Origin: Scrofimicrobium sp. R131
GTDB lineage: Bacteria > Actinomycetota > Actinomycetes > Actinomycetales > Actinomycetaceae
Assembly (NCBI RefSeq): GCF_040256745.1
Contig: NZ_CP138335.1
Location: forward strand, 1,612,001 to 1,676,000
Length of the DNA: 64,000 bases
Reading direction: 5' to 3'
Shown one piece after another: positions 50,413 to 60,642 of this stretch. Position numbers and translations under genes: made by a program. Each line of letters starts with the position of its first letter. The stretch's first letter is position 1. The notes beneath the pieces were generated by a model. That model did no database searches. It had not been told where the DNA came from and was given only the letters and a program-made list of their open reading frames with translations.

Positions 50413-51410
50413 GGCAGCCTGAAGCTCCCCTAGAGGAGATGCCTACCGGAACTCGCAATTCTGTTCCATCTTGGCTGAGAAACCCCGCGCTAGTAGCCGG
50501 AATCATCGCGATCATTCTGATCGTGGTGGGCCAGCTGGTATCCCCCGGATTTGGCTCATACGGCCAGGTGGTCTCAATGCTGCGGGTCGCTAGTTTCCTC
50601 GGATTTATCGCCATCGGACAGACGATCGTCATTCTCACCGGCGGAGACGGAATCGACCTTTCGGTGGGCAAGGTGGCGACATTTGCGGCCATCATTGCCT
50701 CCAAGATGATGGCCGGATCAGATGAAGGCCTGCTGTTGGCCATAGCGGTTCCTTTGGCGGTTGGAGCCGCCATTGGTCTGGTCAACGGCCTCGGGGTCCT
50801 CTATCTTCGGATCCCGCCGTTTGTCATGACTCTGGGGATGATGGGCGTGGTTCAGGGGTTGATCCTGGCCTACACCCAAGGAAAAGCTGGGGGACGCAGC
50901 GCCCCGGCCTTGACGGCGTTGGTCAACGACAGATGGCTTTTCCAGCTCCCAGGAGTCCTCTTCCTGTGGTTGATCGCCACCATCTTGATCACCCTTATGC
51001 TTCGACACACGTCACTGGGCTGGAACATCTACGCCGTCGGCGCTAATCGGACTGCGGCCAGGCTATCCGGAGTGCCAGTCAATCGAACCATCCTCCTGGC
51101 CTACTCCGCTTCGGGCCTGTTCGCAGCTCTGGGCGGGATCATGCTGCTCGGTTACACGGAGACGGTGTTCCTGAATTTGGCGGATGACTACACGTTGCGT
51201 TCGGTGGCCGCGGTTGTGATCGGAGGAACGCTGGTTTCGGGAGGAATCGGCGGATACGTGGGCTCAGCAGTCGGCGCAATCCTACTGACAGTCCTGACTT
51301 CGTTCCTCACCACCATCAACATGCCGGAATCGGGCCGGATCGTGATCAACGGTTTGGTCCTAATCACTCTCTTGGCCGTCTATGGCCGCCAGCGGCGGTT
51401 GCGGTCCTAA
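50409..51410 (+). CDS. ABC sugar transporter permease (RbsC type), second of two
   Basis: A 333-residue permease with nine to ten hydrophobic segments. It has IVILTGGDGIDLSVGKVATFAA, GLVNGLGVLYLRIPPFVMTLG, AVGANRTAARLSGVPV and VVIGGTLVSGGIGGYVGSAVG. The N-terminal 25 residues are polar. It overlaps the first permease by 4 bp (ATGA). CUT2 systems with two distinct permeases and a double ATPase occur for several sugars, so substrate is not deducible. Confidence 0.92.
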   Translation: MRQPEAPLEEMPTGTRNSVPSWLRNPALVAGIIAIILIVVGQLVSPGFGSYGQVVSMLRVASFLGFIAIGQTIVILTGGDGIDLSVGKVATFAAIIASKMMAGSDEGLLLAIAVPLAVGAAIGLVNGLGVLYLRIPPFVMTLGMMGVVQGLILAYTQGKAGGRSAPALTALVNDRWLFQLPGVLFLWLIATILITLMLRHTSLGWNIYAVGANRTAARLSGVPVNRTILLAYSASGLFAALGGIMLLGYTETVFLNLADDYTLRSVAAVVIGGTLVSGGIGGYVGSAVGAILLTVLTSFLTTINMPESGRIVINGLVLITLLAVYGRQRRLRS

Positions 51411-51446
51411 TCCCCATCTCGACAAAAACAAAGAAAGGTACTGGCA

Positions 51447-52700
51447 ATGACTGAACGAAAGACTCTTGGGGTCGGCATCCTCGGCGCAGGCTTCATTGGG
51501 AATTTCCACGTCCGCGCCTGGCAGGGGGTCCGGGATGGCGACATTGTCGCAGTCTGCTCCCGCACTCTGACCAAGGCCAAAGAACTCGCGAAGACGGCCG
51601 CCGAGACGGGAGTGGGAACCGACGTAGCCTCCTACACCGACGTGGTTGATCTGGTTCGGGACCCGCGGGTAGACGCCATCTGGGTCCTAACCCCCAACTA
51701 CACGAGGTTGGAGGTAATTCGCGCTATTACTGACGAGGTGATTCAAGGACGCGCTGAGCTAACTGCCATCGCCATTGAGAAACCACTGGGCCGCACCGTA
51801 GCTGAAGCCACAGAGGTGTTGGAAATGGTCCAAAGCGCAGGGCTTCTACACGGCTACCTGGAGAACCAGGTCTACGCTCCCGGACTGGTAAGGGCACGGG
51901 AGGTGATTTGGCAGCGGGGAGCAGCTGCAGCCGGCTCACCCTACCTGGCCCGGGCCGCAGAAGAACATTCTGGCCCCCACAACACTTGGTTCTGGAACGG
52001 GGTGACGGAAGGCGGAGGCGTCCTAAACGACATGATGTGCCATTCGGTGGAGGCCGGCAGGTTCCTGCTCACCCCTCCGGGCAAATCCTCTTCCGAGTGG
52101 CTTCGACCAGTGGCGGTGACCGCCACCATTGCTAGTTTGAAATGGGGCCGGGAGGAATACGCACGCCAGTTGAAGGCAGACTACCCGGGCGTGGTGGACT
52201 ATACCAAGAGCCCCAGCGAGGACTACGCCCACGCGGTCTTTGAGTTTGTCAACGGCGACGGTGAACCGGTCGTGGTCGAAGCTACCACCTCGTGGAGCTA
52301 CGTTGGAGCGGGCCTACGCCTCTCCTTCGAACTTCTTGGCCCAGAGTACTCCATGGAGTCAGACACCCTTTCTACCGAGTCGAAAGTGTTCTTGTCACGA
52401 TCCCTGGAACAGTCCGAAGGTGAGGACCTAATTGAGAAGCAGAACGCGGAACAGGGACTCATGCCGCTTCTCTCAGACGAATCCGTCAGCTACGGCTACA
52501 CCGGAGAGAATGCAGCCCTCACCCGCGACTTTCTCAATGGCACCCAGCCCCTGGAGTCCCTCGTGGCCGGAGTGGAAGTCATGGAACTACTGATGGCGGC
52601 CTATCGGGCGGCCGAAACCGGTCAGACCGTGCGCTGGCCAATCGACCTGCACGATTTCGTGCCGGCGGTCGCCAAGGGAGAGTGGAACCCACGGGCCTAG
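51447..52700 (+). CDS. Gfo/Idh/MocA-family NAD(P)-dependent oxidoreductase
   Basis: A 417-residue protein: an N-terminal Rossmann domain with GILGAGFIGNFHVRAW and the family motif AIEKPLGRT near residue 113, followed by the alpha/beta substrate domain (GVTEGGGVLNDMMCHSVEAGRF carries the expected Asp and His). Members oxidise or epimerise sugars and polyols such as myo-inositol or glucose-fructose. AAGAAAGG precedes the ATG. It is the last gene of the ROK-linked operon, and the likely first catabolic step. At 417 residues it is longer than the usual 330-390. Confidence 0.9.
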   Translation: MTERKTLGVGILGAGFIGNFHVRAWQGVRDGDIVAVCSRTLTKAKELAKTAAETGVGTDVASYTDVVDLVRDPRVDAIWVLTPNYTRLEVIRAITDEVIQGRAELTAIAIEKPLGRTVAEATEVLEMVQSAGLLHGYLENQVYAPGLVRAREVIWQRGAAAAGSPYLARAAEEHSGPHNTWFWNGVTEGGGVLNDMMCHSVEAGRFLLTPPGKSSSEWLRPVAVTATIASLKWGREEYARQLKADYPGVVDYTKSPSEDYAHAVFEFVNGDGEPVVVEATTSWSYVGAGLRLSFELLGPEYSMESDTLSTESKVFLSRSLEQSEGEDLIEKQNAEQGLMPLLSDESVSYGYTGENAALTRDFLNGTQPLESLVAGVEVMELLMAAYRAAETGQTVRWPIDLHDFVPAVAKGEWNPRA

Positions 52701-52706
52701 CGTGGC

Positions 52707-52728
52707 GGGAGGGGCTCAGGCCCCTCCC
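52707..52728. terminator. Bidirectional hairpin between convergent genes
   Basis: GGGAGGGGC (52707-52715), loop TCAG, GCCCCTCCC (52720-52728). A perfect 9-bp stem placed exactly between two convergent stops; no T-tract on either strand. Confidence 0.55.
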
Positions 52729-53934
52729 CTACTCGGCCAGGCTGGAGCGCAGTTCCGTCAACCGGATTCCCGCCTCGCGCAGCTGCTGGTGCGGCAGCGA
52801 ACCGTCCTGCACTGCCGCGGCAATCCCGTTGACGAGTTCGTGCGCGAACGCGGTTGCGGCCGGACCGGTGTCGCCGTCAATATCCAACACCAGGGTGGCC
52901 CCGGCATTGAGAGCTGCAACCGCGTTGGCCACCGGGTCGGCAAACTGGGCTTCACCCGAGTCGCGGAGCATCTTCAAATCATCGGTCACGATGATCCCGT
53001 CAAAGCCGAGCTGTTGGCGCAGAATCTGGTTCCATCGAGCTGAAAGTGAGGCCGGCTCGGGGGCAATCTCTGGGAACAGCAGGTGCCCGACCATCACCAT
53101 TTCGGCCCCGGCGTCGATCCCGGCCGCAAACGGGAGCGCGGCTGTTTGCGCCCACTGATCGGGATCTATACTGCCAACCGGCACCGTGAAGTGGGAGTCT
53201 TCCTCAATCAGGCCGTGCCCGGGGAAATGCTTCAGGGTGGAAAATACTTCCCCATTTTCACCCGCAACCGCCGCGCTGACCCGCTCGGCCGCCGCTTCCG
53301 GGGTGGTGCCCAGGACTCGCGGCCAGATGGCGGCGTTCTCGTCGGCGGTCGTGTCCGCCACAATCCCAAAGTTCGTGTTAATTCCCAGTGACTTCAAGTA
53401 CTCGCCGCGTGCATGGAATGACGCTTCAGTCTGAGCCGGGTCCTGGTCACGCAGGTCCTCCGGCGACTCTCCCGGATCGTCCGCCAGGCGGGAAACCAAG
53501 CCACCCTCCTGATCGATGGCCACCAGCAGCGGTAGGCCACCCACCTGACCCCACTGCGCGACACTCTGCGCCAACCCCGACTCGGGGTCGGGAACGTTGT
53601 CCGACATCAGGATCAGGCCGGCGGGGCGAATGTCGTCCACGAAAGTCTTGATCTGGCTGACGTCGGTTCCGGGATAGTGCAGCATCAGCACGGAGGCCGC
53701 CTGCTCCAGTGGGCTCAGCTGATCCCAGTACTGGGCCGCATCGGGATCCACGGTTCGCTCGGGCAACTGCGAGTAATCGTCAGACTGCGCGGTCTCAAGG
53801 GCGCCCGGACCGGATTGGGATTGCTCTCCCAGGGTGCGGCCCCCGGTGGATGAGGTGCAGCCGGCCGCAGCCAGCAAACTGGTCACGCCCAGGGCGACGA
53901 TTCCGATCGAACGGGGACTCAAAGGTAGTTTCAC
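52729..53934 (-). CDS. GH3 beta-N-acetylhexosaminidase lipoprotein (NagZ type)
   Basis: A 401-residue GH3 enzyme. The lipobox is AAAG-C26, followed by a polar linker to about 60. The NagZ signature KHFPGHGLIEEDSH supplies the His/Asp catalytic dyad near residues 230-245; IDQEGGLVSRL and VTDDLKMLRDSG, with the Asp nucleophile, are also present. It should remove terminal GlcNAc, from peptidoglycan fragments or host glycans. Being a lipoprotein, it acts outside the membrane, unlike cytoplasmic NagZ of Gram-negatives. Convergent with the Gfo/Idh gene. Confidence 0.9.
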   Translation of the reverse strand: MKLPLSPRSIGIVALGVTSLLAAAGCTSSTGGRTLGEQSQSGPGALETAQSDDYSQLPERTVDPDAAQYWDQLSPLEQAASVLMLHYPGTDVSQIKTFVDDIRPAGLILMSDNVPDPESGLAQSVAQWGQVGGLPLLVAIDQEGGLVSRLADDPGESPEDLRDQDPAQTEASFHARGEYLKSLGINTNFGIVADTTADENAAIWPRVLGTTPEAAAERVSAAVAGENGEVFSTLKHFPGHGLIEEDSHFTVPVGSIDPDQWAQTAALPFAAGIDAGAEMVMVGHLLFPEIAPEPASLSARWNQILRQQLGFDGIIVTDDLKMLRDSGEAQFADPVANAVAALNAGATLVLDIDGDTGPAATAFAHELVNGIAAAVQDGSLPHQQLREAGIRLTELRSSLAE

Positions 53935-54001
53935 GGGCCAATTACCTCACGAACAGGCTGCGGTTGGCAGCTTGGGGTTGGGAGCGTTGTCAGTTTTCCG
54001 C

Positions 54002-55060
54002 TTAGGGAATGCGGTAGACCCACTCGGGCGACGAGAACTTGTCCTCGGCCCGGCGCTCGGCTACTTCCAGGTCGGCCGCGGTGATCTCACCCGGGTCAGC
54101 CAGATACTTCTGCGCGAAGTGGTCCTTCAGGACCTCGATGATATCTTCGCGGGCCATCCCGGTCTGGCTCCGCATCGGGTCCACCCGTTTGACGGCCGAA
54201 CGCAAGCCTTTGTCCCGGATCTTCTCTTTGCCGATCCGCAGGCATTCGTTCATCTTGACCGCGTCGATGTCGTAGGCCATGGTCACGTGGTGAACCATGT
54301 AGCCGTTTGCGAACCGCTTCTGGGCGGCGCCCCCAATTTTCCCTTTCTCAGAGGCTATGTCGTTGAGGGGAACGTAGGTGGCGTTGACCCCCACCTTCTT
54401 CAGCGCCTCGATCACCCACTCATCCAGGAACGGGTAGGCGGCCTCAAAGCTGAGCCCGTCGACCAGCGCGGTGGGCACCACCAGCGAGTAGGTGATGCAG
54501 TTCCCGGGTTCCATGAACATGGCTCCCCCACCGCTGATCCGGCGCGACACGGTGATCCCGTGCCGATCGATCCCCTCCTGGTTGATCTCGTTGTCGTAGG
54601 ACTGGAACGAGCCGATCACGATCTGGGGGGCGTTCCACTCCCAGATCCGCATGAACGGACGGCGCCGTCCGGCCGCCACGTCCTCAACCAGCGTCTCATC
54701 CAAGGCCACGTTGATCACCGGGGCCACGGACGGGCCGTGAATCACCTCGAAATCAATGTCGTCCCAGGACAGGGCCGCTCCCAGGGCCCGCCGAATGGCC
54801 ACCCCGATCGCCCCGGGGGAGACCCCCATCAGCACGTCGGTTGGCTCCAGCGCCACCTCCATCCGGGTGGTCAACTCGGCTCCGCTCAGGTCGGCCGGGG
54901 CCCCCAGGACCGCGGCTTGCATTCGGAACAGGGCCTCGTCTGGCTCTATGAAAAAATCCCCGCTCAGCGTCAGCGACGAGATCACTCCTTCGTTGACCTC
55001 AACGTCAGCGACGACTAGCTTTCCTCCAGGCATCTTGTATTCACCGTGCATGACCCCCAT
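54002..55060 (-). CDS. Lipoate--protein ligase A homologue with an N-terminal accessory domain
   Basis: A 352-residue protein. Residues about 100-350 form the BPL/LplA catalytic domain, with RRISGGGAMFMEPGN for the lipoate-binding loop and the Lys motif EKGKIGGAAQ for lipoyl-AMP. The first 95 residues (GGKLVVADVEVNEGVISSLTLSGDFF) resemble the accessory domain that normally follows the catalytic domain in LplA. The order is therefore permuted. It attaches or transfers lipoate to 2-oxoacid dehydrogenases. No good ribosome-binding site; ATG at 55060 or 55051. Divergent from ilvD. Confidence 0.85.
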   Translation of the reverse strand: MGVMHGEYKMPGGKLVVADVEVNEGVISSLTLSGDFFIEPDEALFRMQAAVLGAPADLSGAELTTRMEVALEPTDVLMGVSPGAIGVAIRRALGAALSWDDIDFEVIHGPSVAPVINVALDETLVEDVAAGRRRPFMRIWEWNAPQIVIGSFQSYDNEINQEGIDRHGITVSRRISGGGAMFMEPGNCITYSLVVPTALVDGLSFEAAYPFLDEWVIEALKKVGVNATYVPLNDIASEKGKIGGAAQKRFANGYMVHHVTMAYDIDAVKMNECLRIGKEKIRDKGLRSAVKRVDPMRSQTGMAREDIIEVLKDHFAQKYLADPGEITAADLEVAERRAEDKFSSPEWVYRIP

Positions 55061-55189
55061 TATCGCAGCTTTATCCGGCGACCGAGTTCGCCGGTAGATT
55101 ATCGGTCAGTGGTCTTCATGGCCAAACGTTTAGTTAGGCTCCTACACTTGAGAAAAGATTAGCTGGACCGACAATTTGTGGGAGGAATC

Positions 55190-57070
55190 ATGCCGAGGCA
55201 ACTACGTTCTGCCACCTCGACGCAGGGACGAAATATGGCTGGGGCGCGGGCCCTCTGGCGAGCCACGGGGATGGGTGACGACGACTTCGGCAAACCCATC
55301 ATCGCGGTGGTTAACTCCTTCACCGAGTTCGTTCCCGGGCACGTCCACCTGCGCAACATGGGCAAGCTGGTGGCCGATGAGATCCACCGGGTTGGCGGGG
55401 TAGCCAAAGAGTTCAACACGATTGCGGTGGATGACGGCATTGCCATGGGTCACTCCGGGATGCTCTACTCGCTGCCCTCGCGCGAGGTGATCGCCGACTC
55501 GGTTGAGTACATGGTCAACGCCCACTGCGCCGACGCCATGGTCTGCATTTCCAACTGTGACAAAATCACCCCGGGAATGCTGCTAGCCGCTTTGCGGCTG
55601 AACATCCCGGTCGTGTTTGTTTCCGGTGGTCCGATGGAGGCCGGCAAGAACATCCCGGCCGATGCCATCATCGGGGACTCCCAGACTGGACACGGCAACC
55701 TGATCACCGTGATGAACGCGACCGCGGACGATTCCATCTCTGACGAGAAGCTGCTCGAAATTGAGAAGCTGGCCTGCCCCACCTGCGGCTCCTGCTCCGG
55801 CATGTTTACCGCCAACTCGATGAACTGCCTGACCGAGGCCCTGGGCTTGTCCCTGCCCGGCAACGGCTCAACCCTGGCCACCCACGTGGCCCGCAAAGCC
55901 CTGTTCGAGGAGGCTGGCCGCCTGATCGTGGACCTGTGTCAGCGCTACTACAACGAGGATGACGACTCGGTCCTGCCGCGCGCCATCGCCACCAAGGACG
56001 CGTTCCGGAACGCCATGGCGCTGGACATGGCCATGGGCGGCTCCTCCAACACGGTGCTGCACATCCTGGCCGCCGCCCACGAGGGCGAGGTGGACTTTGA
56101 CCTGGAGGATATCGGCGAGATTGGCGCCCGGATCCCCGTGCTCTCGAAGGTGGCCCCCAACCACAACGACTACCACATGGAGGACGTCCACCGGGCCGGT
56201 GGCATTCCCGCACTGCTGGGCGAGTTGCGCCGGGCCGGCCTGCTGAACCGGGACGTGCACACCGTGCATTCACCGGACCTGGACTCGTGGCTGGATCGCT
56301 GGGATATCCGGGCGGAAAACCCCAGCCAGGAAGCGCTGGACCTGTTCAGCGCCGCCCCGGGGAACGTCCGCACCACCGAAGCGTTCTCCACCAATAATCG
56401 CTGGGCCGAACTCGACACCGATGCGGCCAACGGCTGCATCCGGGATCTGGAGCACGCCTACACCAAAGAGGGCGGCCTGACCGTGCTGCGGGGCAACATT
56501 GCCGAGGACGGTGCCATCATCAAGTCCGCCGGCGTGGACCCCTCCCTGTTCAGGTTCCAGGGGCGCGCCCGGGTGATGGAGTCCCAGGAGGAAGCCATCG
56601 AGAAAATCCTGGACAAGACCGTGGAAGCTGGGGACGTGGTGGTGATCCGCTACGAGGGTCCCGCCGGCGGGCCCGGCATGCAGGAAATGCTCTACCCCAC
56701 CTCGTTTATCAAGGGCCGCGGACTTGGAGCCAAGTGTGCGCTGATCACCGACGGGCGCTTCTCCGGGGGCACCTCCGGCATCTCGGTCGGACACATCTCC
56801 CCGGAAGCTGCCGCCGGCGGCGCCATTGGCCTGATTGAAGACGGGGATGAGATCTTGATTGACGTGAACCGGGGCCTGCTGGAACTGCTGGTGGACGACG
56901 CCGAGTTGGAGCGGCGCCGGGCCGAGCAGGAGGCCCGGGAACACCCGTGGACCCCGCGCACCCGCGAACGCCACGTCTCCCCCGCCCTCCAGCTGTATGC
57001 GGCCACCGCCCTGTCCGCTGACCGGGGCGCGGCCCGCGACGTCAGCAAAGTTCTGAAGGCGAGGTCCTAA
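55190..57070 (+). CDS. ilvD: Dihydroxy-acid dehydratase
   Basis: A 626-residue iron-sulfur enzyme of valine, leucine and isoleucine synthesis. Cluster ligands are in NCDKITPGM and [19 protein letters not shown]; the C-terminal motif is [20 protein letters not shown]. The start at 55190 ([20 protein letters not shown]) has GGGAGGA 6 bases upstream; the GTG at 55178 lies inside that site and is rejected. Encoded apart from the ilvBNC operon. It lies 5 bp before manA and may be cotranscribed with it. Confidence 0.96.
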   Translation: MPRQLRSATSTQGRNMAGARALWRATGMGDDDFGKPIIAVVNSFTEFVPGHVHLRNMGKLVADEIHRVGGVAKEFNTIAVDDGIAMGHSGMLYSLPSREVIADSVEYMVNAHCADAMVCISNCDKITPGMLLAALRLNIPVVFVSGGPMEAGKNIPADAIIGDSQTGHGNLITVMNATADDSISDEKLLEIEKLACPTCGSCSGMFTANSMNCLTEALGLSLPGNGSTLATHVARKALFEEAGRLIVDLCQRYYNEDDDSVLPRAIATKDAFRNAMALDMAMGGSSNTVLHILAAAHEGEVDFDLEDIGEIGARIPVLSKVAPNHNDYHMEDVHRAGGIPALLGELRRAGLLNRDVHTVHSPDLDSWLDRWDIRAENPSQEALDLFSAAPGNVRTTEAFSTNNRWAELDTDAANGCIRDLEHAYTKEGGLTVLRGNIAEDGAIIKSAGVDPSLFRFQGRARVMESQEEAIEKILDKTVEAGDVVVIRYEGPAGGPGMQEMLYPTSFIKGRGLGAKCALITDGRFSGGTSGISVGHISPEAAAGGAIGLIEDGDEILIDVNRGLLELLVDDAELERRRAEQEAREHPWTPRTRERHVSPALQLYAATALSADRGAARDVSKVLKARS

Positions 57071-57075
57071 CCCCA

Positions 57076-58257
57076 TTGCTGCGGATCACAGGTTTTCCAC
57101 AACACTACGCGTGGGGATCCCACGTTCGATTGCCGGAGTTCCTGGGGACCAGTCCCAGTCCTGAACCGTTGGCCGAACTCTGGTTTGGCGCCCACGAACT
57201 GGGCTCTGCCACCACCGCGACCGGCGAGCGACTGGCTGACCTGATTGCGACCCACCCCCGGGAGTACCTGGGCCCCTCCACCCGGTTCATGTTTGGCGAC
57301 CGCCTGCCCTACCTGATGAAGCTGATCGCACCGGCGGCCCCGCTCTCTTTGCAGGTGCACCCGAACAAGCGCCAGGCCGAGGCGGGTTTTTCAGCCGAGG
57401 AGGAAGACGGGATTGGCCGGTCTGATCCCCAGCGGATTTACCGCGACGACAACCACAAGCCGGAGCTGCTGTACGCGCTGACCGAGTTCACCCTGCTGGC
57501 TGGATTCTCGGTGCGTCGGCAGGTGCGAGAGCTGCTAGACGGGCTGGAGGTTCCCCTCGCCTATCGCCTGGGCCGGCGCCTCCGCCTGGCCGCGGGCCGG
57601 GCGATGAAACCGGTGGTGTCCTGGCTGCTGGACCCTGATTCAGCCCCGGACCGGGCCGAAATCGACCAGTTTGCCCAGGCGTGCTCGGAGCGACTGGAGG
57701 CGGGCCGCTCCCCCCTCCCCCTGCTCGACTCCACCGTCCGCTATCTGGCAGAGGCCTATCCGGGCGATCCCGGCGTGATCGTGGCGTTCCTGATGAACCC
57801 GGTTCGACTGGAACCGGGAGAAGCCATCTATCTGCCCCCTCGAACCCTCCACTCGTACCTGGATGGCTTCGGACTGGAAGTGATGGCCAACTCGGACAAC
57901 GTGATTCGGGCCGGGCTCACCCCCAAGCACATCGACCGCACCCAACTGGTCGAGGTGGGCCAGTTCGACGCCCACCCGCCGGTGCGCCTGGCCCCGGAGT
58001 ACCCGTCGGAGGGGATCCGACGCTACTACGCACCGGTCGAGGACTTCGAGCTCTCGGTGGTGTCCCTGGACGCGCAGACGATGCCGCTGCTTGGGACCGG
58101 CCCCCGCCTCGTCATTTGTCTCCAGGGTTCACCCACGGTGATGACCCGAGCCGGAGAGCTGGAACTGCGCCGGGGCGAGTGCGTGTTCGTCACCGCCAGC
58201 GAAGGGCCAATGCTGAGCTCCGGCACCGGCGTCCTGGCCCAGTGCGCGGTGCCGTAA
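57076..58257 (+). CDS. manA: Mannose-6-phosphate isomerase, class I
   Basis: A 393-residue zinc enzyme converting mannose-6-phosphate and fructose-6-phosphate. Metal-site motifs are QVHPNK (near 92), KPELLYAL and LHSYLDG (near 260); NSDNVIRAGLTPKHID is typical. The start is a TTG at 57076, which gives MLRITGFPQHYAWGS, the normal family N-terminus; no ATG is available. It lies 5 bp after ilvD and ends before a hairpin shared with the convergent ilvE. Confidence 0.92.
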   Translation: MLRITGFPQHYAWGSHVRLPEFLGTSPSPEPLAELWFGAHELGSATTATGERLADLIATHPREYLGPSTRFMFGDRLPYLMKLIAPAAPLSLQVHPNKRQAEAGFSAEEEDGIGRSDPQRIYRDDNHKPELLYALTEFTLLAGFSVRRQVRELLDGLEVPLAYRLGRRLRLAAGRAMKPVVSWLLDPDSAPDRAEIDQFAQACSERLEAGRSPLPLLDSTVRYLAEAYPGDPGVIVAFLMNPVRLEPGEAIYLPPRTLHSYLDGFGLEVMANSDNVIRAGLTPKHIDRTQLVEVGQFDAHPPVRLAPEYPSEGIRRYYAPVEDFELSVVSLDAQTMPLLGTGPRLVICLQGSPTVMTRAGELELRRGECVFVTASEGPMLSSGTGVLAQCAVP

Positions 58258-58278
58258 CCCGGCCTTTCGGTCAGACCG

Positions 58279-58314
58279 GTTGACCCCGGCCTCCTGGTGG
58301 GGGCCGGGGTCAAC
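58279..58314. terminator. Bidirectional terminator-like hairpin between manA and ilvE
   Basis: GTTGACCCCGGCC (58279-58291) pairs perfectly with GGCCGGGGTCAAC (58302-58314), a 13-bp stem with a 10-nt loop. T-tracts are poor on both sides. Placed between convergent genes. Confidence 0.65.
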
Positions 58315-58334
58315 TGATTGGGGGTTTGGTCGCG

Positions 58335-59486
58335 CTAGACCAGGCGGTACATCCACCCGTGCCGGTCCGGCACCAGCCCGCGCTGAATGCCGCCAAGTTC
58401 GTCGTGAATGGCCGCGGTCAGCTCGGTTCCAGGGAGGGTAAAGTCGAAGCCGTCGCCGGCAATCCGACCGATCGGGGTCACCACCGCGGCGGTCCCGCAG
58501 GCAAACATTTCCGTGATCTCGCCCGCTTCGATTCCCGCCACCAGCTCGGCCAGGCTGAGCGCAGTTTCGGTCACCGGCACGCCCCGGTCAGCCAGCAGCT
58601 GCATGATGGCCGAGCGGGTTCCGCCTTCCAGGATGGAGCCGGACAGAGCCGGGGTCAGGACCGTGCCGTCAGCCCGTCGAACAAAGACGTTCATCCCGCC
58701 CAGTTCCTCCAGCACCGAGTTGGTCGCCGCGTCCAGGTAGCAGACCTGGTCAAATCCCTGCTGGGCCGCCAGCTGTTGCGGGAGCAGCGAAGCCGCGTAG
58801 TTGCCGCCGGTCTTGGCCGCCCCGGTGCCGCCGGGAGCCGCCCGGTGATAGTCGGTGGAAACCCAGATTGAGACGGGCTTCAGCCCACCCTTGAAGTAGG
58901 GGCCAACCGGCGAGGCAATCACCAGGTACAGGTACTCGCGGGCGGGCCGCACCCCGAGGAACGGCTCGGAAGCAATCATCATTGGCCGCAGGTACAGGGC
59001 CGAGTCCGGGATAGAGGGCACCCAGTTGGCATCGACCCGCACCAACTGCACGATCGAGCCGAGGAAGTCCTCCACCGGCAGGCTCGGCATCGCCATCCGC
59101 ACCGCGGACTGGTTCATCCGGGCCGCGTTGAACGTCGGGCGGAACGTCCAGACAGATCCGTCGGCCCACCGGTAGGCCTTCAATCCTTCGAAGATTTCCT
59201 GCCCGTAGTGCAGGACTGCGGCCGAGGGATCCAGCGCCAGCGGGGCGTAGGCCTCGACGCTTCGGCCGTGCCACCCCTCTTCCGGGTTCCAGGCCTCGAT
59301 CGCCAGGTGGTCGCTAAAAGTGGTGCCAAAATCCAGGTCACGCAGGGCCTGAGCCCGCTCTTCGTCGGAGGCGGGAGTCGGGTTCTGGGAGACCGGGAAC
59401 CGGGAAGCAACCTCGTCCGCGTTCGGTACCGGCACCGCTGCCGCTTCCTCTAGTTCACTGAGTTGACGGACCGTACTTTCAGTCAT
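58335..59486 (-). CDS. ilvE: Branched-chain amino-acid aminotransferase
   Basis: A 383-residue PLP class IV aminotransferase, last step of Val, Leu and Ile synthesis. The PLP lysine lies in AAKTGGNYAASL near residue 220; SIWVSTDYHRAAPGGTGA, EELGGMNVF and LSLAELVAGIEAGEITEMFACGTAAV are typical of the actinobacterial long form. GGAGAG lies 9 bases before the start. Last gene of the ilvB-ilvN-ilvC-leuB-ilvE series, 49 bp after leuB. Confidence 0.95.
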   Translation of the reverse strand: MTESTVRQLSELEEAAAVPVPNADEVASRFPVSQNPTPASDEERAQALRDLDFGTTFSDHLAIEAWNPEEGWHGRSVEAYAPLALDPSAAVLHYGQEIFEGLKAYRWADGSVWTFRPTFNAARMNQSAVRMAMPSLPVEDFLGSIVQLVRVDANWVPSIPDSALYLRPMMIASEPFLGVRPAREYLYLVIASPVGPYFKGGLKPVSIWVSTDYHRAAPGGTGAAKTGGNYAASLLPQQLAAQQGFDQVCYLDAATNSVLEELGGMNVFVRRADGTVLTPALSGSILEGGTRSAIMQLLADRGVPVTETALSLAELVAGIEAGEITEMFACGTAAVVTPIGRIAGDGFDFTLPGTELTAAIHDELGGIQRGLVPDRHGWMYRLV

Positions 59487-59535
59487 TGGTGACTTCTCTC
59501 CACTTGGTCCCGCCCCGGTGGGCGGGTCTGATTAG

Positions 59536-60582
59536 CTAGTTGAGCGCTGCCAGCACCGCATCGCCCACCTCGGCGGTGCTGCGCCGCTGCCCGGGGTTCT
59601 CGGCCCGCCAGGTCATGTCGGCCATGATCGCTTGGCGGACCCGCTCGGCCTCAGCCGGGAAACCGTTGTTTGCCAGCAGCAGCTCGACCGAGCCGATGGC
59701 GGCGATCGGGTCGGCGATGCCCTGCCCGGCGATATCCGGGGCGGAGCCGTGAACCGGCTCGAACATTGAGGGGAAGCGCCCTTCGGGGTTCAGGTTGGCC
59801 GAGGCGGCCAGCCCAATTCCGCCGGTGATAGCCGCGGCCTCATCGGTCAAAATGTCGCCGAACAGGTTGTCGGTGACAATCACGTCGAACCGCTGCGGGT
59901 CCTTGACCAGGTAGATGGTGGCGGCGTCAATGTGAGCGTAGTCGACCTGCACCTGCGGGAAGTGCTGGGCTACCGCCTCCACCTGGCGCTGCCAGAGGCC
60001 ACCGGCGTGGACCAGCACGTTCGTCTTGTGGACCAGGGTCAGGTGCTGGGCGGGGCGCGAGGCGGCCAGCTCGAACGCGTAGCGGACCACCCGCTCAACC
60101 GCGTAGGCGGTGTTGATCGAGCTTTCGGTCGCAATCTCCTGCGGGGTTCCCGTGCGGACAGAGCCGCCGTTGCCGACGTAGAGACCCTCTGTCCCCTCGC
60201 GCACGACCACCAGGTCGGTCCCGTCGGGATGCTGGAGGGGGGAGTCGACTCCCGGGTAGTAGAAGGAAGGCCGCAGGTTGACGTACTGGTCAAACCCGAA
60301 CCGCAGCTTCAGCAGCAGGCCGCGCTCCAGGATTCCCGGAGCCACCCGCGGGTCGCCGACGGCGCCCAGCAGGATGGCCTGGTGTCGGGCCAGCGCCTCC
60401 TGATCCGCCTCCGTCAGGATGTCGCCGGTCTCCAGGTAGCGGTTGGCTCCCAGGTCAAAATAGTCCAGGTTCAGACCGGCTCCGGCCTGGTCCAGCACCT
60501 GTTCCAGCACCCGAACTGCCTGGGCGGTGACCTCGATGCCGATCCCGTCGCCCGGGACAACAGCTACCTGCAGAACTGACAT
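59536..60582 (-). CDS. leuB: 3-isopropylmalate dehydrogenase
   Basis: A 348-residue NAD-dependent decarboxylating dehydrogenase of leucine synthesis. It has the nucleotide-binding [17 protein letters not shown], the metal/substrate segment [13 protein letters not shown] and [11 protein letters not shown]. The start at 60582 ([15 protein letters not shown]) is set by GAAGGAGAA 6 bases upstream. Here it sits between ilvC and ilvE, placing one leucine-specific gene in the shared ilv operon. Confidence 0.95.
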   Translation of the reverse strand: MSVLQVAVVPGDGIGIEVTAQAVRVLEQVLDQAGAGLNLDYFDLGANRYLETGDILTEADQEALARHQAILLGAVGDPRVAPGILERGLLLKLRFGFDQYVNLRPSFYYPGVDSPLQHPDGTDLVVVREGTEGLYVGNGGSVRTGTPQEIATESSINTAYAVERVVRYAFELAASRPAQHLTLVHKTNVLVHAGGLWQRQVEAVAQHFPQVQVDYAHIDAATIYLVKDPQRFDVIVTDNLFGDILTDEAAAITGGIGLAASANLNPEGRFPSMFEPVHGSAPDIAGQGIADPIAAIGSVELLLANNGFPAEAERVRQAIMADMTWRAENPGQRRSTAEVGDAVLAALN

Positions 60583-60642
60583 GTATTTCTCCTTCACTGT
60601 GACGGGGTGGACCGGATCATTCCGACCCACCCCGGAAAACTG

